The notes under the pieces were generated by a model. It made no database searches and was not told where the DNA came from. It saw only the letters and a program-made list of their open reading frames with translations. Below are positions 1 to 19,140 of a stretch of DNA of 64,000 nucleotides, piece by piece (the first letter of the stretch is position 1; each line of letters starts with the position of its first letter). The position numbers and the translations under genes are program-made. Source of the DNA: Lotus japonicus (lineage: Eukaryota; Streptophyta; Magnoliopsida; Fabales; Fabaceae); the NCBI RefSeq assembly GCF_012489685.1, contig NC_080044.1, forward strand, positions 74,262,732-74,326,731, written 5' to 3'.

Positions 1-1330
1 TTTTTCTTTCCTTGTTTTTATTTCACTTATTCTTTGTTGTATGCATTTTTCTATGTACCCAAAAATATTCGCACCTCAATTTCCAAAACATTATGTACCC
101 AAAACAAATGCGCTTCCAAACTACGGGTTAAACAAAAGTCAAAATAGGAAGTTACAAATTTCATATCTCATTGGGGGCGGATTAGGATCTATGGAGATGG
201 TTGATGCCTGCATGAGATAGGTAAACATGGACCATAATTTGTAGCAATATAGGTGGATTGTAATGACCTTAAATTACAAGTGAAGATTCTCCTGTCTATT
301 CGGTTGTGGAATTTGATAATACATATTTTATATTTATTTAAATAACTTAAATTGAATATAATTAAAATATATTCGCACCTCAAATTTCTATATTCTTTTC
401 TTCCCATCACGTCATTATCATATATTATTATTTTATTTTATTTTCCTTCTTTTTATTTCACTCGTTATTTGCTGTATGCATTTTTCTATGTACCCAAAAA
501 TATTCGCACATCAATTTCCAAAACATTTTGTACCTAAAACAAATGCACTTCCAAACTGCGAGTCAAACAAAAGTCAAAATAGGAAGTTACAAATTCCCTT
601 TCTCATTGGGGGCGGATTAGGATCTATATGGAGATGGTTGGTGCATGAGTGAGATAGGTAAACATGGACCATAATTTGTAGCAATATAGGTGGATTGTAA
701 TGACCTTAAATTACAATTGAAGATTCTCCTGCTTATTCGGTTGTGGAATTCGATAATACATATTTATATTTATTTAAATAACTTAAAGTGAATATAATTA
801 AGAAATATTCACACCTCAAATTTCTATATTCTATTCTTCCCATCACGTCATTATCGTATACTATTATTTTATTTTATTTTTCTTGTTTTTATTTCACTTA
901 TTCTTTGCTGTGTGCATTTTTCTATGTATCCAAAAATATTCGCACCTCAATTTCCAAAACATTTTGTGTTCAAAACAAACGCGCTTTCGAACTGCGGGTC
1001 AAACAAAAGCCAAAATAGGAAGTTACAAATTTCCTATCTCATTTGGGGCGGATTAGGATCTATATGGAGATGGTTGGTGCATGAGCGAGATAGGTAAGCA
1101 TGGACCATAATTTGTAGCAATATAGGTGGATTGTAATGACATTAAATTACAAGTGAAGAATTTCCTGTCTATTCGGTTGTGGAATTCGATAATATTCGCA
1201 CCTCAAATTTCTATATTCTTTTCTTTCCATCATGTCATTATCATATACTATTATTTTATTTTTCTTTCCTTGTTTTTATTTCACTTATTCTTTTGTTGCA
1301 TGCATTTTTCTATGGCTATCCGATTCTAGT
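1..1330. repeat. Tandem array, about 435-bp unit, about three copies
   Basis: The same unit recurs in direct orientation. Its landmark, a purine followed by TGCATTTTTCTATGTA, sits at 41, 476, 912 and (shortened) 1300, giving periods of 435, 436 and 388. The third unit lacks about 48 bp of AT-rich sequence that ends the first two. Copies differ by scattered substitutions. The short reading frames inside are not conserved between copies, so I read no gene here. The array is cut by the left edge of the window, so the true copy number is unknown. Confidence 0.9.
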
Positions 1331-2429
1331 ACGAAGTTGATAGTAACCATGTTGGTCATTTATCTTCTCTCCATGTCCAAAATCATGTGCCCAAGCTTCC
1401 AATTGATAGAGGATATGTATGGAGAAACTCTTTGCGGTGCTAGTCTCAATCTTCATGAATTCATTCTGTCGACATTATGACTTCATGAGATCGATCCTTA
1501 GCTACTTCAATTCAGCTTCTTTACACCCTCACTTGCACATTTCATTTTCTCACAAGTCACAAGAGTAATCCACAAACTGAATAGGACAAGAGTGTTTTAA
1601 TTATTTAATTTACATGTGGCTTTTTCGATCGTTATCATGATCTCTAATTGACAACTTCAATTTGGATTCTCATTCTACCTAATCAGTTCTTCCCTCCACG
1701 TGAAACAATTTCCTTTGGTAGTAATCTGTCAATTTTTGTAACAGTCTCCACTCTCCATGATAAGATTATTTTCCTTGTTTGGTCTAATCCCTGTCGCATT
1801 CGCATTTGCACTAGTCTAAGTCAATGTTTCAGTCATCAGTTTCCTAATATGTAGTGACACTTTTATCAGCACAATAGCACATTTACTAAAAATGGCAATT
1901 GATTTTTTAAATTATTTGATAAATATTTATAAATAATCTTGAAGATTCAATGAAAACTAAATTTCATAGATTATTATTCTATTCCCTGTTTGGTCATTGT
2001 TACGCATCCATGTCGCACTAGTTAATGATATTTAATGTACCATGGGTTTGTCGATGTGTAAATATTTTTTATAGCGTCGATGTGCAAGTAATACAACAGT
2101 GATTTACACGCCATTATTATTTTTTTATGCAGAATTTGCCACGTTGATGTTAATACTTAATATGGATTGAAAAGAAGGATTTTGATGTGTCAAATTTTAC
2201 GTGAATACATTGAGTTCAATGAAAATTTAAACATATACATACATATAGGTATTCATTTGTGTGGCATCTTCCACATTTTTTTAGGTTTTTAGGCGTTATG
2301 TTAAAAAAACGTTTTTCTAACCGTTTAGATTACTGCCATAAAATTACGTGTTGACCCACCTATTTAAAAACGTTGTCTAAATAGATACAAAATTGCGTCT
2401 TTATTTTGTAGAGTCTTAAAATCCCACTA
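1331..2429. other. Intergenic, AT-rich, nothing recognised
   Basis: No reading frame with recognisable protein content on either strand. No inverted repeats or terminal motifs were seen by eye. Confidence 0.5.
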
Positions 2430-2790
2430 AACTTTTTTTTTGTTAACTTTAGGAATAAAAGCAAAAACAAGTAACTAGATTAAAACATCATGCAATAGAC
2501 ACGAGATTAAGGTTGAGGACGGTTGTCTCCAGACACGTTATGGTGTACTGTCTCTTACCGCTTGACGAGCCAACATATCCGTTATTGTATTATGATCCAG
2601 AGATTCTAGCACAATCATGATTTGCCAATCCAATTGAATCAAACTCCTCACTTGTGTTATCTACTCCCTGACCCAGAAGAGACTAGCATCCATATCAAAT
2701 TGTAAGATACTCACCACATTAGCACAATCAATGTAGCAAAATATCCTTCGAATCCCCAACTCCCAACTACGTGCGAGGCCAATCTAAAAA
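2430..2790 (-). mobile_element. LINE remnant: 3' end with degenerate RNase H-like domain
   Basis: Read on the minus strand, this segment encodes a plant RNase H-like (RVT_3 type) domain end in pieces. One frame has SWELGIRRIFCYIDCANVV, which matches the family pattern of an acidic residue followed by C..VV. A second frame has NTITDMLARQAV, the usual N..aD.LA motif. A short A run on the minus strand (T run at 2438-2447 on the plus strand) follows about 130 bp after the last coding-like piece, as expected for a LINE 3' end. In-frame stops and frame changes show it is dead. The 5' boundary is unclear and no target-site duplication was identified. Confidence 0.6.
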
Positions 2791-2799
2791 ATTACTACA

Positions 2800-5477
2800 G
2801 TATTATTTTTTCTCTTAACATAATCCATTTTCAAATGAGAATATTCAATCAAGCTGTATATAACAATTAAATGACTCTTGTTTCAAAATGAAAATGACTC
2901 TTAAAATGTGTGCTTAACATTAAATAACGAAAAATAAGAAACCATAGTAAAATTGGGATTCCATCCCATGAATGAGAGTATCAAAATTGAAAGATGCTAG
3001 TATTGTATCATATGGATTTGGGCCCACAGAACAGGATGGGCACGAGTTGGTTGTTGCGCGACACACGTCAAGATCGAACTGACACATGCCAATTTAGTGT
3101 CAATAAAAACCACAACGTGAAATCAATTGACTCCTACCATGTCAGCAGGATCCTCAAGATACCCATAGGCCATAGCTAGCCATAGCATCCTCTATTTGTT
3201 TCCCTTTTCTAGATCCCTATTTAGTATTTAATCTTTTCTTTTTTTAGTATTTTTATTTTATCATATTCACTCATATACTGATATAAGAGTTGTAACTATA
3301 CATTTCCTCGGACCATACAGCATCCTAAGCTAGAGGTATATATATGTCTTTTTGTTTTTTTTTTCAGTAGATTTTGATACTAGTAATTTTTTTTTTAAAA
3401 TAGGGAATATTGATGATTTGTTGAACTCTAAATATATATAAATTAAATAAAGTGAACATAACACAAAATTTCGTCTCATTGTTTTTCGAGAAGAAAAAAA
3501 TTGTTTCATATTTTACTTGTTATTATATATTTTTGAAATAATAGTGAAATTGATGCTATGAATAAAAAATAAATTGTAATGTAAATATATATAAATGAAA
3601 CAAATTTTGTGTGTATAATGTGTACTGTCCATTGGTCAGTCACGGTTGGTTTTAGGCATCCAACACCGATTTCATTTGATGAAAATCACCAAAAACCAAA
3701 GTTTCACTATCCGTGTAAAGCGTTGGTTTGGTCGGATTTCAAATGTTGCGGGTGTGGACTGATCTGGTTAGTTAAATGGTAACTAGTGCGAAAAAAATGA
3801 CGAGGATGATTTTTTTTCCAGTAATGAAATAAAAAAAATTCACAAAATAAAACTCAGAAGAAATTAATACATCATACATACCATTGATCTTGAAAATCCT
3901 TACAAAACAAGAAAAGAACACAAAAATAAAATAAAAGGAGGCACCAGATCCAAAGATGACACGACCTAAGGGCATGAAACATAGCACATATTTGGGGATT
4001 GGCGGTGAACCATGGTTCTTTGAATCAGTGGCCAAAGGGGAAGAGAGCAAGAGACAGTAGTGGTAGAGCATGGATTTTGACCATGATGTCTTTATTGTGA
4101 TGCTTGTCAATGGTAAGGTGGATGAAGCTTCTCATAGGATGTTGTTGAAAAAGGTTGGATGGCGATCATATGAGGTAGATTTTGCTTGCTAAGATGTAAC
4201 TCACTGCGTTTAATTTCTTGTGAAATGTCAATTCTACTAGTCATAAACACTTGAAAATTTTGGTAACTTTTTAAATTAATTCACACTCAACTTTTTCATT
4301 CTTTTCAACTCTTATTCACCTTTTTCTTTTTAATTTATTTCTCACTTTTTCATATCACATCTCATTATATATCTCATTTATCTTATTTTTTTCTATTTGT
4401 CACTTCTCATTTCTCATCTCTCATACCAAACTCTACCATATTTCGAAGGACACACTCCAATGTTCCAAGCATGCTTTATAAATCCAACTATAAAAGCCAA
4501 AGATGAAAAGAGTGTGGAATAGACATGGACACATCACAAACCATGTGGGATGTGTGAGTGAGCATCACAATCAGTTACAAAAAATCATCACAAAAGATAA
4601 ACTATGCTTGCACTTTTCGTCGTGTTACGCCTTTTATTTTATTTTATTTACTTTACCACATTCATGACACATGCATTAGATAAGGTTGGGCTGGGCAACA
4701 CGGTAGTGCGGGTATCCTCACACGTGAGTGTTTCATTAAAATTGGTATACAAGTGGAAATACATTTTGAAAAATCTTTTACCAACTTTGCTAAAATGAAA
4801 ATGTTTTACCATAATTTGTTAAACAGCCACAATAAAAAAGAAAAAAAAATTGTCTTTGTTATCAAGTTGCCTGTTTGGAAATTTTGAATAGAAATAAATA
4901 GAAACGAATTGAACCCTATTAATAAATATAATTCATTTGTACTTTCTTATATTATATTGAGAGTTTTGGTTGCTTTTCTTCTCTACTTTTAATCAATTTT
5001 CAAATAAATCTAACTTTGCCTCTTGAAATTTCCTCTCAAGCTTCCTCATGGTGGAGAATATGACCGAAAAATCGAGAATTAGGCAACCTCACTGGTCCCT
5101 CTATACTCAAAAGTCTTTTCTTTAATTTCTCTCCATTCATTGATAAGAACACCTACACATGTCATTAAAATGTAGCCATGTATGAGGACATTTTGTTTTC
5201 ATGGAGTAATTAAAATTTGCTTTGGTTGGGATTTCAATGAGAATCAGCATATGTCAGTTTCGATAATCCAAAATTTTTGCAATGAGATTCAGCGTATGAC
5301 AGTTTTGAGAGAAGCTTAAATTAATTAGAGACACTGATTTGTATGTGGATATGATATTCAAACAATAATTTAACAAATTGTTTAAATATGTTAGTAAAAA
5401 TATTTCTAAAAAGAAAATTACACAAATACATACAATTAATCGATGTGAAAAAGATTTTTTAAGAGGTTGTATAAATG
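2800..5477. other. Intergenic, AT-rich
   Basis: No gene recognised. A minus-strand frame at 3772-4110 (112 codons) has no family signature and low-complexity composition. CT-rich tracts at 4260-4440 resemble the interior of small MITEs elsewhere in the window, but clear termini were not found. Confidence 0.5.
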
Positions 5478-5478
5478 A

Positions 5479-5630
5479 TCTAGGCAAAGTTTTGGTTAAG
5501 CCACTCTAATCTTAGATGGATAGATAATATTTAAAATAAGTAAACTAGAAATTTCACATTTTATCACTTATTTTAAATAAAATTGGTCCACCTAGAATTA
5601 GGATAATTTAACCAAAACTTTACCTAGGCC
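5479..5630. mobile_element. Small MITE, about 150 bp
   Basis: A near-palindromic element. The left terminus CTAGGCAAAGTTTTGGTTAA (from 5480) is matched in inverse complement by the right terminus ending CCTAGG at 5629. The inner parts of the arms (CTAATCTTAGATGGA against TCCACCTAGAATTAG) also pair, so most of the element would fold on itself. It has no coding capacity. The family is unassigned and the target-site duplication is not certain. Confidence 0.7.
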
Positions 5631-5631
5631 C

Positions 5632-6840
5632 ATTTCAACCAATCGTTTTTTAAATCCTCCACCTTATGATTTTGAAAATGAAAATAAAAAATATTTTAAT
5701 TAGTTTTAGATAAATATTTATCTTAATTACACTTTTAACCCTATAGTACAACTAATGTGTGATTTTAGTCTCTTTATTTTTTATTAGCAAATTTAGTCCT
5801 TCATTCGACTTAAAAACCCTTACATTCTAATTTTTTTAGTGATTTTTTCACAAATATAATTTGATTAAATTATTTTAATTAAACCTTCATCCACTCAAAA
5901 CTTACAAGTTAAAATAATAAATTTCATCTACAATTTGCGAAAATCTCAAAATTCTTTCTATTGAAACCCTTGTAAATTCTTCAAATTTTAATATTTTTCA
6001 CTAAAGCTTTTTACTTTTAAATTTTCAAATTTATATTATATTATATTATGAATCCATCGGCCCCAAAATATATTATGTATGAAATTTAACAAAGAGCACC
6101 AAATTTACTAATTTTTAAAAGCACATGGACTCAATTAGCTGGAAAAAACTAATGAACTAAAATTACACAAAATTCAAATAGGGATCAAAACTATAATTAA
6201 AAGCCTAAGTATTTAATCACATCTATCTATTTTTTCGTTTTAATTTAATTATAATATGTTTTTTAATTTAATTGCTTTCACAATTTCAAGTCGGATAGAA
6301 CCATTATGAACAACAAAGTTATGACTACCAAGTATTTAAAGTAGTGTATTCACAAAATGAGTGTTTAAACTATAACAACCTCGTGTCAACTGATCTACTC
6401 GCTTCTTCATGATAATTATAACATGCTTTGATGATTATATCTGATCAATTTCAATGCGTAAAAAAAAAGTCTAATTGAATTTGGTGTAAAAGTACTATAC
6501 TGTCAAAATAAAATAATAGAAATATAGTTATAAACTTAATAAAATAATTACATCAAATAAAATAATCTCATGAACATACGTCGGTACAACCGCTAATCTT
6601 GGGGCATCCCAAACAAAGATATTTTAAAAATATTTATCGTCGCAGAACAAACAAGTAGAAACTTAAATTGTCCTTTCTGATCCTGAATATTTGTCGGAAT
6701 CTGACCATCCAAAATATTTTAAACTCTTCAAACATATAACACAATAGTGTTGACCCAAATTTATAGATACGTTTGTACAGAAAAAAAGTTATAGATACAC
6801 TTTTTTTTTATGACATCGATGAAAAAATGTACACCTCTAA
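5632..6840. other. Intergenic, AT-rich
   Basis: No gene or clear element seen on either strand. Confidence 0.45.
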
Positions 6841-6849
6841 CTCTAACCA

Positions 6850-7350
6850 TGCATCATGGTCAATGTGAATGCAGCCATAGGAAGAGACAAGCTTGCTGGT
6901 TTTGGGATGGTGGCCAGGGATACCAATGGCGAGATTATAGCCTTAGCTTCCATGTATTCGTCGGTGGTGGTGTGTCGCCAACTATTGGAGAGACTCTTTC
7001 GCTTCAATGGGCTATGGAATTAGCTACTCAGTTGAGGTTCAGGAGGGTTATGTTTGAAACCAATTGTCTTCCTTTGTTCCAGGCTTGAAAGAAGGCTACA
7101 TGAAACTCTTACTTATTTTCTGTTATTCAGAATTATTGCTTTCATTTTTGTAATTTTTTGACTTCGTTGATATTTCTTTTGTTCGTCGTGATGACAATAC
7201 TGTAGCTAATTATCTTGTGCAGAATGCTTCTATCTTTTCCAATGAAGTCTGGATGGAGGAATGTCTGCCGAGTTTAATACCTTTATTACACAATGACGTT
7301 TTGACTTCTATGTCGATTTGATTTTAATGAGAATTTGCTAGTTAAAAAAA
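6850..7350 (+). mobile_element. LINE remnant: RNase H-like domain with poly(A) end
   Basis: Joining two frames by eye gives a recognisable plant RNase H-like (RVT_3) domain. An early part reads VNVNAAIGRDKLAGFGMVAR followed by DTNGEIIALAS. A frameshift near 6965 leads into ETLSLQWAMELATQLRFRRV and FETNC, the conserved E-D/N-C region. The C-terminal part near 7185-7320 reads FVRRDDNTVANYLVQNAS and ends with W.EE..P..I..LL..D. Stops separate the parts. An A-rich tract begins about 7344, fitting the 3' end of a plant L1-type LINE. It is inactive. A decayed host gene with an RVT_3 domain is the alternative. Confidence 0.7.
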
Positions 7351-7525
7351 ACCATAATTTCTTAAAAAAAAAACCATCATTTCCAATTATTTCTGGTAGA
7401 TAGAGAGAGAATATTCGGTCAAAATAATTTGGAGGAAATCTCTTATGTAATATCTTTGAAATTAAATCCAATTAATGATAAAGATGAAAAAGAAATGTAA
7501 GAGAAAATGACAGTTTATAAGCCAC

Positions 7526-7533
7526 TATATAAG
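7526..7533 (+). promoter_or_regulatory. TATA box of the ABCC gene
   Basis: TATATAAG lies about 265 bp upstream of the ATG at 7791. This is consistent with a transcription start near 7555-7565 and a leader interrupted by an intron. Placement is by motif only. Confidence 0.6.
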
Positions 7534-7644
7534 AATGAATGTTTTATTTTAATCAAAGGACCTACAAGAACATAACACTCGCCGCACACTCACTAGGAAC
7601 ACGCTCGCGTAAATTCTTCTTTGCCTCGTTTCCTAATTCCACAG

Positions 7645-7736
7645 GTTTCAAACGCATTCTTCCATTTTTCTCTTCTTCTTAATTTTCAATTTTTTTCATT
7701 CCACAAATTGATTAAATTATTCACAACATTTTGCAG
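7645..7736 (+). other. Probable 5'-UTR intron of the ABCC gene
   Basis: A GT donor at 7645 after CCACAG and a CAG acceptor at 7734-7736 after a T-rich tract define a 92-bp intron. Its removal takes away the non-ATG codons that extend the open frame upstream. This is why the ATG at 7791 is chosen as the start. Confidence 0.5.
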
Positions 7737-7790
7737 ATTCTTCATCTTCATCATCATTGTTTTGTACAAAAACTTACCACTGACATAACA

Positions 7791-14319
<6,529 letters not shown>

Positions 14320-17040
14320 CGAATGAGAACAAACACAATTCATTATTTCAATGCTGAGGAGAATGATTTCTGACAATGGAAAGCAGCTCAACAAGTCCTG
14401 AGACATTTACAACCTAACGATGAAAGTCAATATATATTGGGGCATGGTAATCATGATGCATAGTTATTTCACAAGCTTGAATGATTTTCAAACTGACTTT
14501 TCCTGTTTCAAACCATTTACCTCTTGCAATATTGGTTTCATTGCAAGTTATTTATAATGTTAATGACAACTCTAAATTTGGAGCTTCAGAGCCCTAGACA
14601 AGGCATCAAGAGACCTGTTTTTTATGATCCAATTTTTTGGATGTCATATCTCATATCTCATATCTTGTGCATTAAAATGAACAGTTATGATCCAGGTGTA
14701 ACTCTTAAGCTGGCCAAGTTACACATACCAATGAAGGTTTTTATGTGGCTGGCGGAGAGCAGTGTGTGGACGGGGTATTTGTAAAAGACTCTTCGATTTT
14801 AAGTTAGTGGAAGAACCAACAGAATGAGACTAAGGTGAACAGTGATATGCTGTTGTTACTTTCTTTGTATTTGCTGTCCATCATTAACCAAGACCTGGAT
14901 GCAGATATTACTTTTCACAGAGGCATTTCTCCTGGTAAATTCTCCAGTTTATCTTGAACAAAACTTTCATTCCTTGAACATATATTACCAAAATTGCAAT
15001 ATTTAACTAGTGCTCCTTTATGTTGTTTGGTTATTTCCTTTGACCTCACAATGTCATTGCATTTGTAGCTGAAAATATTATTCTTCCAGATGTGCATTTG
15101 TAAATGACTTTTATACTTAGGTAACAGTTTTCTCCACAAATTAGAATTGTGTGCACTGTTTTATGCCTCTCACCTCAAATTATTAAAGAATCCCCTATCT
15201 TGGTCTGATGTCCATCCCTACATTGATTTTAGAGACACATGTTCCCAGTTTTGAGAGAAGTTTCAGTTGAAATTCCAAACTCTTAATCTTGTCTTAATCT
15301 ATGACTGTTTTAGTAGCTTTTGCATTATAATGTTTTACCACTTTGAAATACAGAAGGATATCACTTGCATTTACCATATTCTGCTGATGATCTTTTTCAT
15401 TGAGGCTCTAAATTGGATGAGCTTATAACCTCTAGTTTTTGTTTTCTGAATTAGGTATCATCTGTTTATGATCAATCTAGAATGCAAGAAATTTGAGGAA
15501 ATTCTAATGAGCTGATTTGTAACTGTGAGGAGCTGATCTGTTCAATTTGCAAAGGTTACTGATTCAGAGAATTCTCAGTGACTGATCTGCTATGCTCCAG
15601 ATTCATGAGGCCCATTCCAGAGCTAGTTGGATAAGTTGGTATCAATAGAAGAAAACCTCTAAGATGGAATATTATGTTGTAGGTGGTAGGTGAAATAATA
15701 AAGTATTATGTCCAATTTTGAGAAAAAGGTGAAAGTTACCTTGTTAGAGTTTTTCTATGAAATGTATCAAACTTGCACCAGGCTATTCAATCTGATTCTT
15801 TATTGTGCCCAACTCAAACTCTGTTTAGTTGATGCAGAGTTAAGGACCAATTACTCTTTTCAGTATTTTTAAGAAAAATCAGAGAGAATCAAACACTAAC
15901 TATACAAACGAGAAAAATAAGAGAGAAACAAACACTAACAATTACTCTTTTGGACAAATAAGTTTAACCCCTGCTCCTCAATTCACTATACCAAATACTT
16001 CACAAATCACTCCTCTCAAGGTTAATCTTGCTGACAAATATCGCTATGTAAGGTTCTCATGCACATGCCTCCACAACAACATAGTACTCGATCACCCCCT
16101 GCAGTTGTGTAACTTTTGTTCTCTTCTTTTACTCTCCGAAAGCAATAGATAAGAAAATGAAGACAAAATTGTGGTTGATAGAAATTTTTAAGAAAATATT
16201 CCTTGAAAGGCAAACTAGTACTTGTCAGTATTCATAAAACACATTTGCAATTCGGCCATTCCCATGAAAACAAAGAATCCAATGCTACAATTTTCTCACT
16301 CACTCAGTAATGATGCTACAAAATAATGGAGGAGATGTAGAAGAAGCAAAGACAGAATCTGTAAAGGTAGTGGATGCTTTAGGTACCTAGACATGAGACC
16401 TTCACGTAATCACATGATTAGGTCAATAAATCACCAAAGGATGTGCCAATTGTTTTAACCTTAGTGAGAATCTTAGGATCGACCACTATACTATTATTAC
16501 CACCCTCTAGGTACTTTTCCCTAATATCAATACACACATTTAGAAAAACAAGACCCTATGTACTTGTCTTCTTTTATTTCCCAACTTTGTGTTTGCATTG
16601 GTGGCCAATTAAGTCTGCTACTTGAACCATTATAGCATAGAATTATGATGCACATCGTCCTCATCAACCTTCCTTCTAATTACTATTAGCCAAAACACAC
16701 TGCACTATCAATGGCCTTAGAAGAACTACTACCACCATAAAAAGATATTAGTTGATACCTCTTTTTTTTAAGCAAGTGATCAAAATCATATTCCAAGTAG
16801 GAATAAGAGGCCCGGTACGTTCATGTGATCTTTGGAGAGAAACACAATCATTCATGCAAAATGCATGTAAGGCGAAAACTGATGGCTCGTGTATGTTTCT
16901 ACTAAAACATGATAATCTAGTCACCACCTAGTCACTCATCAATTACATTTTCAATTTGAAAAAAGACATGTTGACATTGCAATTATACGAGAAATATATT
17001 AATGAAGGTACAAATTAAATGGTTCCTTAATCCATATACA
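14320..17040. other. Downstream intergenic, largely duplicated elsewhere in the window
   Basis: No gene recognised. Two blocks recur in direct orientation: about 14330-14540 matches 48540-48760 (the flank of the ABCC pseudogene), and about 15345-16195 matches 42670-43905. About 16400-16970 matches 29620-30730 inverted. These are segmental duplications seen by reading runs of shared words. Identities were not computed. Confidence 0.7.
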
Positions 17041-17070
17041 TCAATTTGAGATTAAACTTTGCCTTAGGCC

Positions 17071-17570
17071 TATATATACATATTAAGTCTACCACGTTCT
17101 CAGCATCCTCTTCAAGCCCCTCATCACAACGCCTCACCCTTTCTCTCTTCCTCTTTCCCTTCAGCAAAGTAGAGTGCAAGCATTCCTTCCTCCTTTCTTC
17201 TTTCATTCATCCCTTCTCGCTTTCTTCTTTTGCATTCCTCTTCCTTTCTCTTTCTCTACCACCACTTCCCTCGCCATTTCCTACTGACTCCTCGGCCAAG
17301 GAGGAGCCATGGCTGCCGGAGCCACTCCACCATGTGATAAATCAGACGCAAAAGTAACATGGTTGTTTCTCAATGGTGATTCTTCTTCTCTTTCCATTTT
17401 CAGTTTCACTCTGCTTGGTTTTCCTGTTTGTTCTGTTTGTTCCTCTCCCCAATCTCAGCATGACTTTGAAGTTTCTCTCTTTTTTCATTTCAATCTATAT
17501 ATGTACTTATATATAGATCCGCAGAATCTAAAGCAAAATGAACACGAGAGAGTGGCATTCATTCATTCAT
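17071..17570 (+). pseudogene. TATA box, CT-rich leader and first-exon fragment of an unidentified gene
   Basis: A TATA box (TATATATA at 17071) is followed by about 230 bp of CT-rich leader and an ATG at 17309 that opens MAAGATPPCDKSD. Related modules recur at 55497-55990, where the equivalent frame reads AGATLPSDKSDTAVPDLDQI up to a GT donor but lacks the ATG, and in short form at 26290-26405. Comparison suggests the first exon of a real gene copied with its promoter, of which no later exon is seen nearby. The gene of origin is not recognised. In the 17309 copy the frame after the conserved part diverges, so I treat it as a fragment. Confidence 0.5.
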
Positions 17571-17699
17571 AGTGTAGCAAACTATTATCTTAGCTGTTCT
17601 TTCCCTTCTCATATTCTACCTATTGTGCCATGCATTTTTCCGCTAAAAAAATTAACTTTTCTTTGTTTGTGTTCACTTTTACAGAAGTCATTGCAGTTT

Positions 17700-18805
17700 T
17701 TTACTCTGATCCAGTCATTGAGTATCATAATGCTAATGTCTCCGACTGTCTGGAAAGTCATTCTCCTCTTTCTTGCGGTTCTTGCCATCTCCATCTGTTA
17801 TTATTAGGTAAGAACTATCTATCTTTGAAATTTGCACAAACTAAATCACACCATTTTCTTGTTACGATCTTAAAATTTATGAAAGTCAGTTCCTTGTGCA
17901 GACATCTGTTTGCTGGATGATCCTTTTAGAACCGTGGATGCACATACAAGAACTCATCTATTCCAGGTTAGAAGTGCTGATGATTATTTCTATGGTATTT
18001 CTCCCATTCATGCTCATGGATTTTCTTATTTCATTTTTTTTTAAATTCATTGAACTTGACCACAAAGTGGAATGTTATGCAGAAATGTCTTATTATGGAG
18101 CTTTGGCATATGATAAGATGGTTGTGTATGCTACCCATCATCTGGAATTGTTGGAAGCTGCTGCTCTCATTTTTTGTAAGATACCAGGCATTTTTCTTTC
18201 ACTTATTAGAATAATTGATGGGATTCTCACTAGTACTTTTGGCAGGTACTCGAAGATGGAAAAATAATCGAGTCAAGAGTGTACAATGATCTCATAGGAT
18301 GCTTCAAGAGCGCACAATGATCTCATAGGATGCCCAAACAGCAAATTGATGCAATAAATGGCTGTTGATGAAGCAGTTAACCAAATAAGTCCCTGCCAAG
18401 AAGATGATTCTGGTGGCTCCAGGCCCGGCCAAAAAGATCAAATTGAAGTGGTGGAAGAAAATGTGCCGGAGACCATCATGGATAGGAAGAGAACCAAAGA
18501 AGAGGAAGCAATGACGGGTTAAGTGAAATGGAGTGTTTACTCAACCTTTGTCACTTCAGCTTGTAGAGGACCTTTAGTTCCCATTATTCTCCTTTGTCAA
18601 ATTCTCTTCCAAGGGGCAGGGTGAGCGATGGGCATTTTATGGGAATCTATATTAATTCTTCTGTCTAGTGCTAGCTCCATCTTTATGATGGGAAGGGCGC
18701 TACTAATGTCGACAGTTGCTCTAGAGACTGTTGAGCGTCTTTTTCATGGAATGATCACCTGTTGCATTTTTTGATGTCACACCTTCAAGCAGAATTATGA
18801 GTAGG
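17700..18805 (+). pseudogene. ABCC transporter pseudogene, exons out of order
   Basis: Similar to exons of the intact gene at 7791-14319 but rearranged. An exon-5-like piece with its donor (17700-17807) comes first. It is followed by the end of exon 2 with a Walker B remnant LDDPFRTVDAHT (17901-17966), then intron 2, exon 3 (18083-about 18173), intron 3 and exon 4 (18246-18805) up to a GTAAG donor. Exon 4 carries an internal repeat of about 30 bp (ACAATGATCTCATAGGATGC occurs twice), in-frame stops (for example after GRQQ-like sequence and in ATGACGGGTTAAG) and deletions. Splice-site sequences persist, so it derives from genomic DNA, not cDNA. It cannot encode a transporter. Confidence 0.9.
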
Positions 18806-18869
18806 GTAAGTTTCACCATGATTATGTATAAGATGAAGATGCATCAGTTGTGGCCCTGTTGCCGCCATC

Positions 18870-19135
18870 ACCACTAGGTGGTGGAGGTTTTGAAAAGGAA
18901 AAATGTCAAGTGGGCAAGGTACCCGAGATACTGTTGTAATATGGATCATTAGTATCCCTATATAAATAGGCATGTAATACTGAAACTCTAATTATTGTAT
19001 TTAGAACGAACCGAATCAACTAGACGGAACTATAGCTGCTCTATAGTCGCAGATGTAAGCAATTTGATCGAAGTACGTGACCAAAACTTTTATGTGTTTC
19101 TCTTTACTTTCATTTGTATTTGCGTTTTTGTTCAA
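18870..19135 (+). mobile_element. Possible copia-type LTR fragment
   Basis: Unlike the flanking ABCC material, this stretch has the look of a short plant copia LTR: CCCTATATAAATAGGCATGT (TATA region) at about 18955, then a leader-like stretch ending in T-rich sequence. No primer-binding site, internal region or target-site duplication was found. Confidence 0.3.
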
Positions 19136-19140
19136 ACACA

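Noticed and set aside
3772..4110. 112-codon minus-strand frame
   Set aside because: Hydrophobic low-complexity translation of AT-rich DNA. No homologous copy in the window and no motif.
7731..7790. Upstream extension of the ABCC frame by 20 codons
   Set aside because: It has no ATG, and its first bases are the acceptor of a likely leader intron. The ATG at 7791 fits the family N-terminus.
14524..14784. 86-codon frame downstream of the ABCC gene
   Set aside because: A faint resemblance to retroelement zinc-binding regions (IPMKVFMWLAE) is too weak to call.
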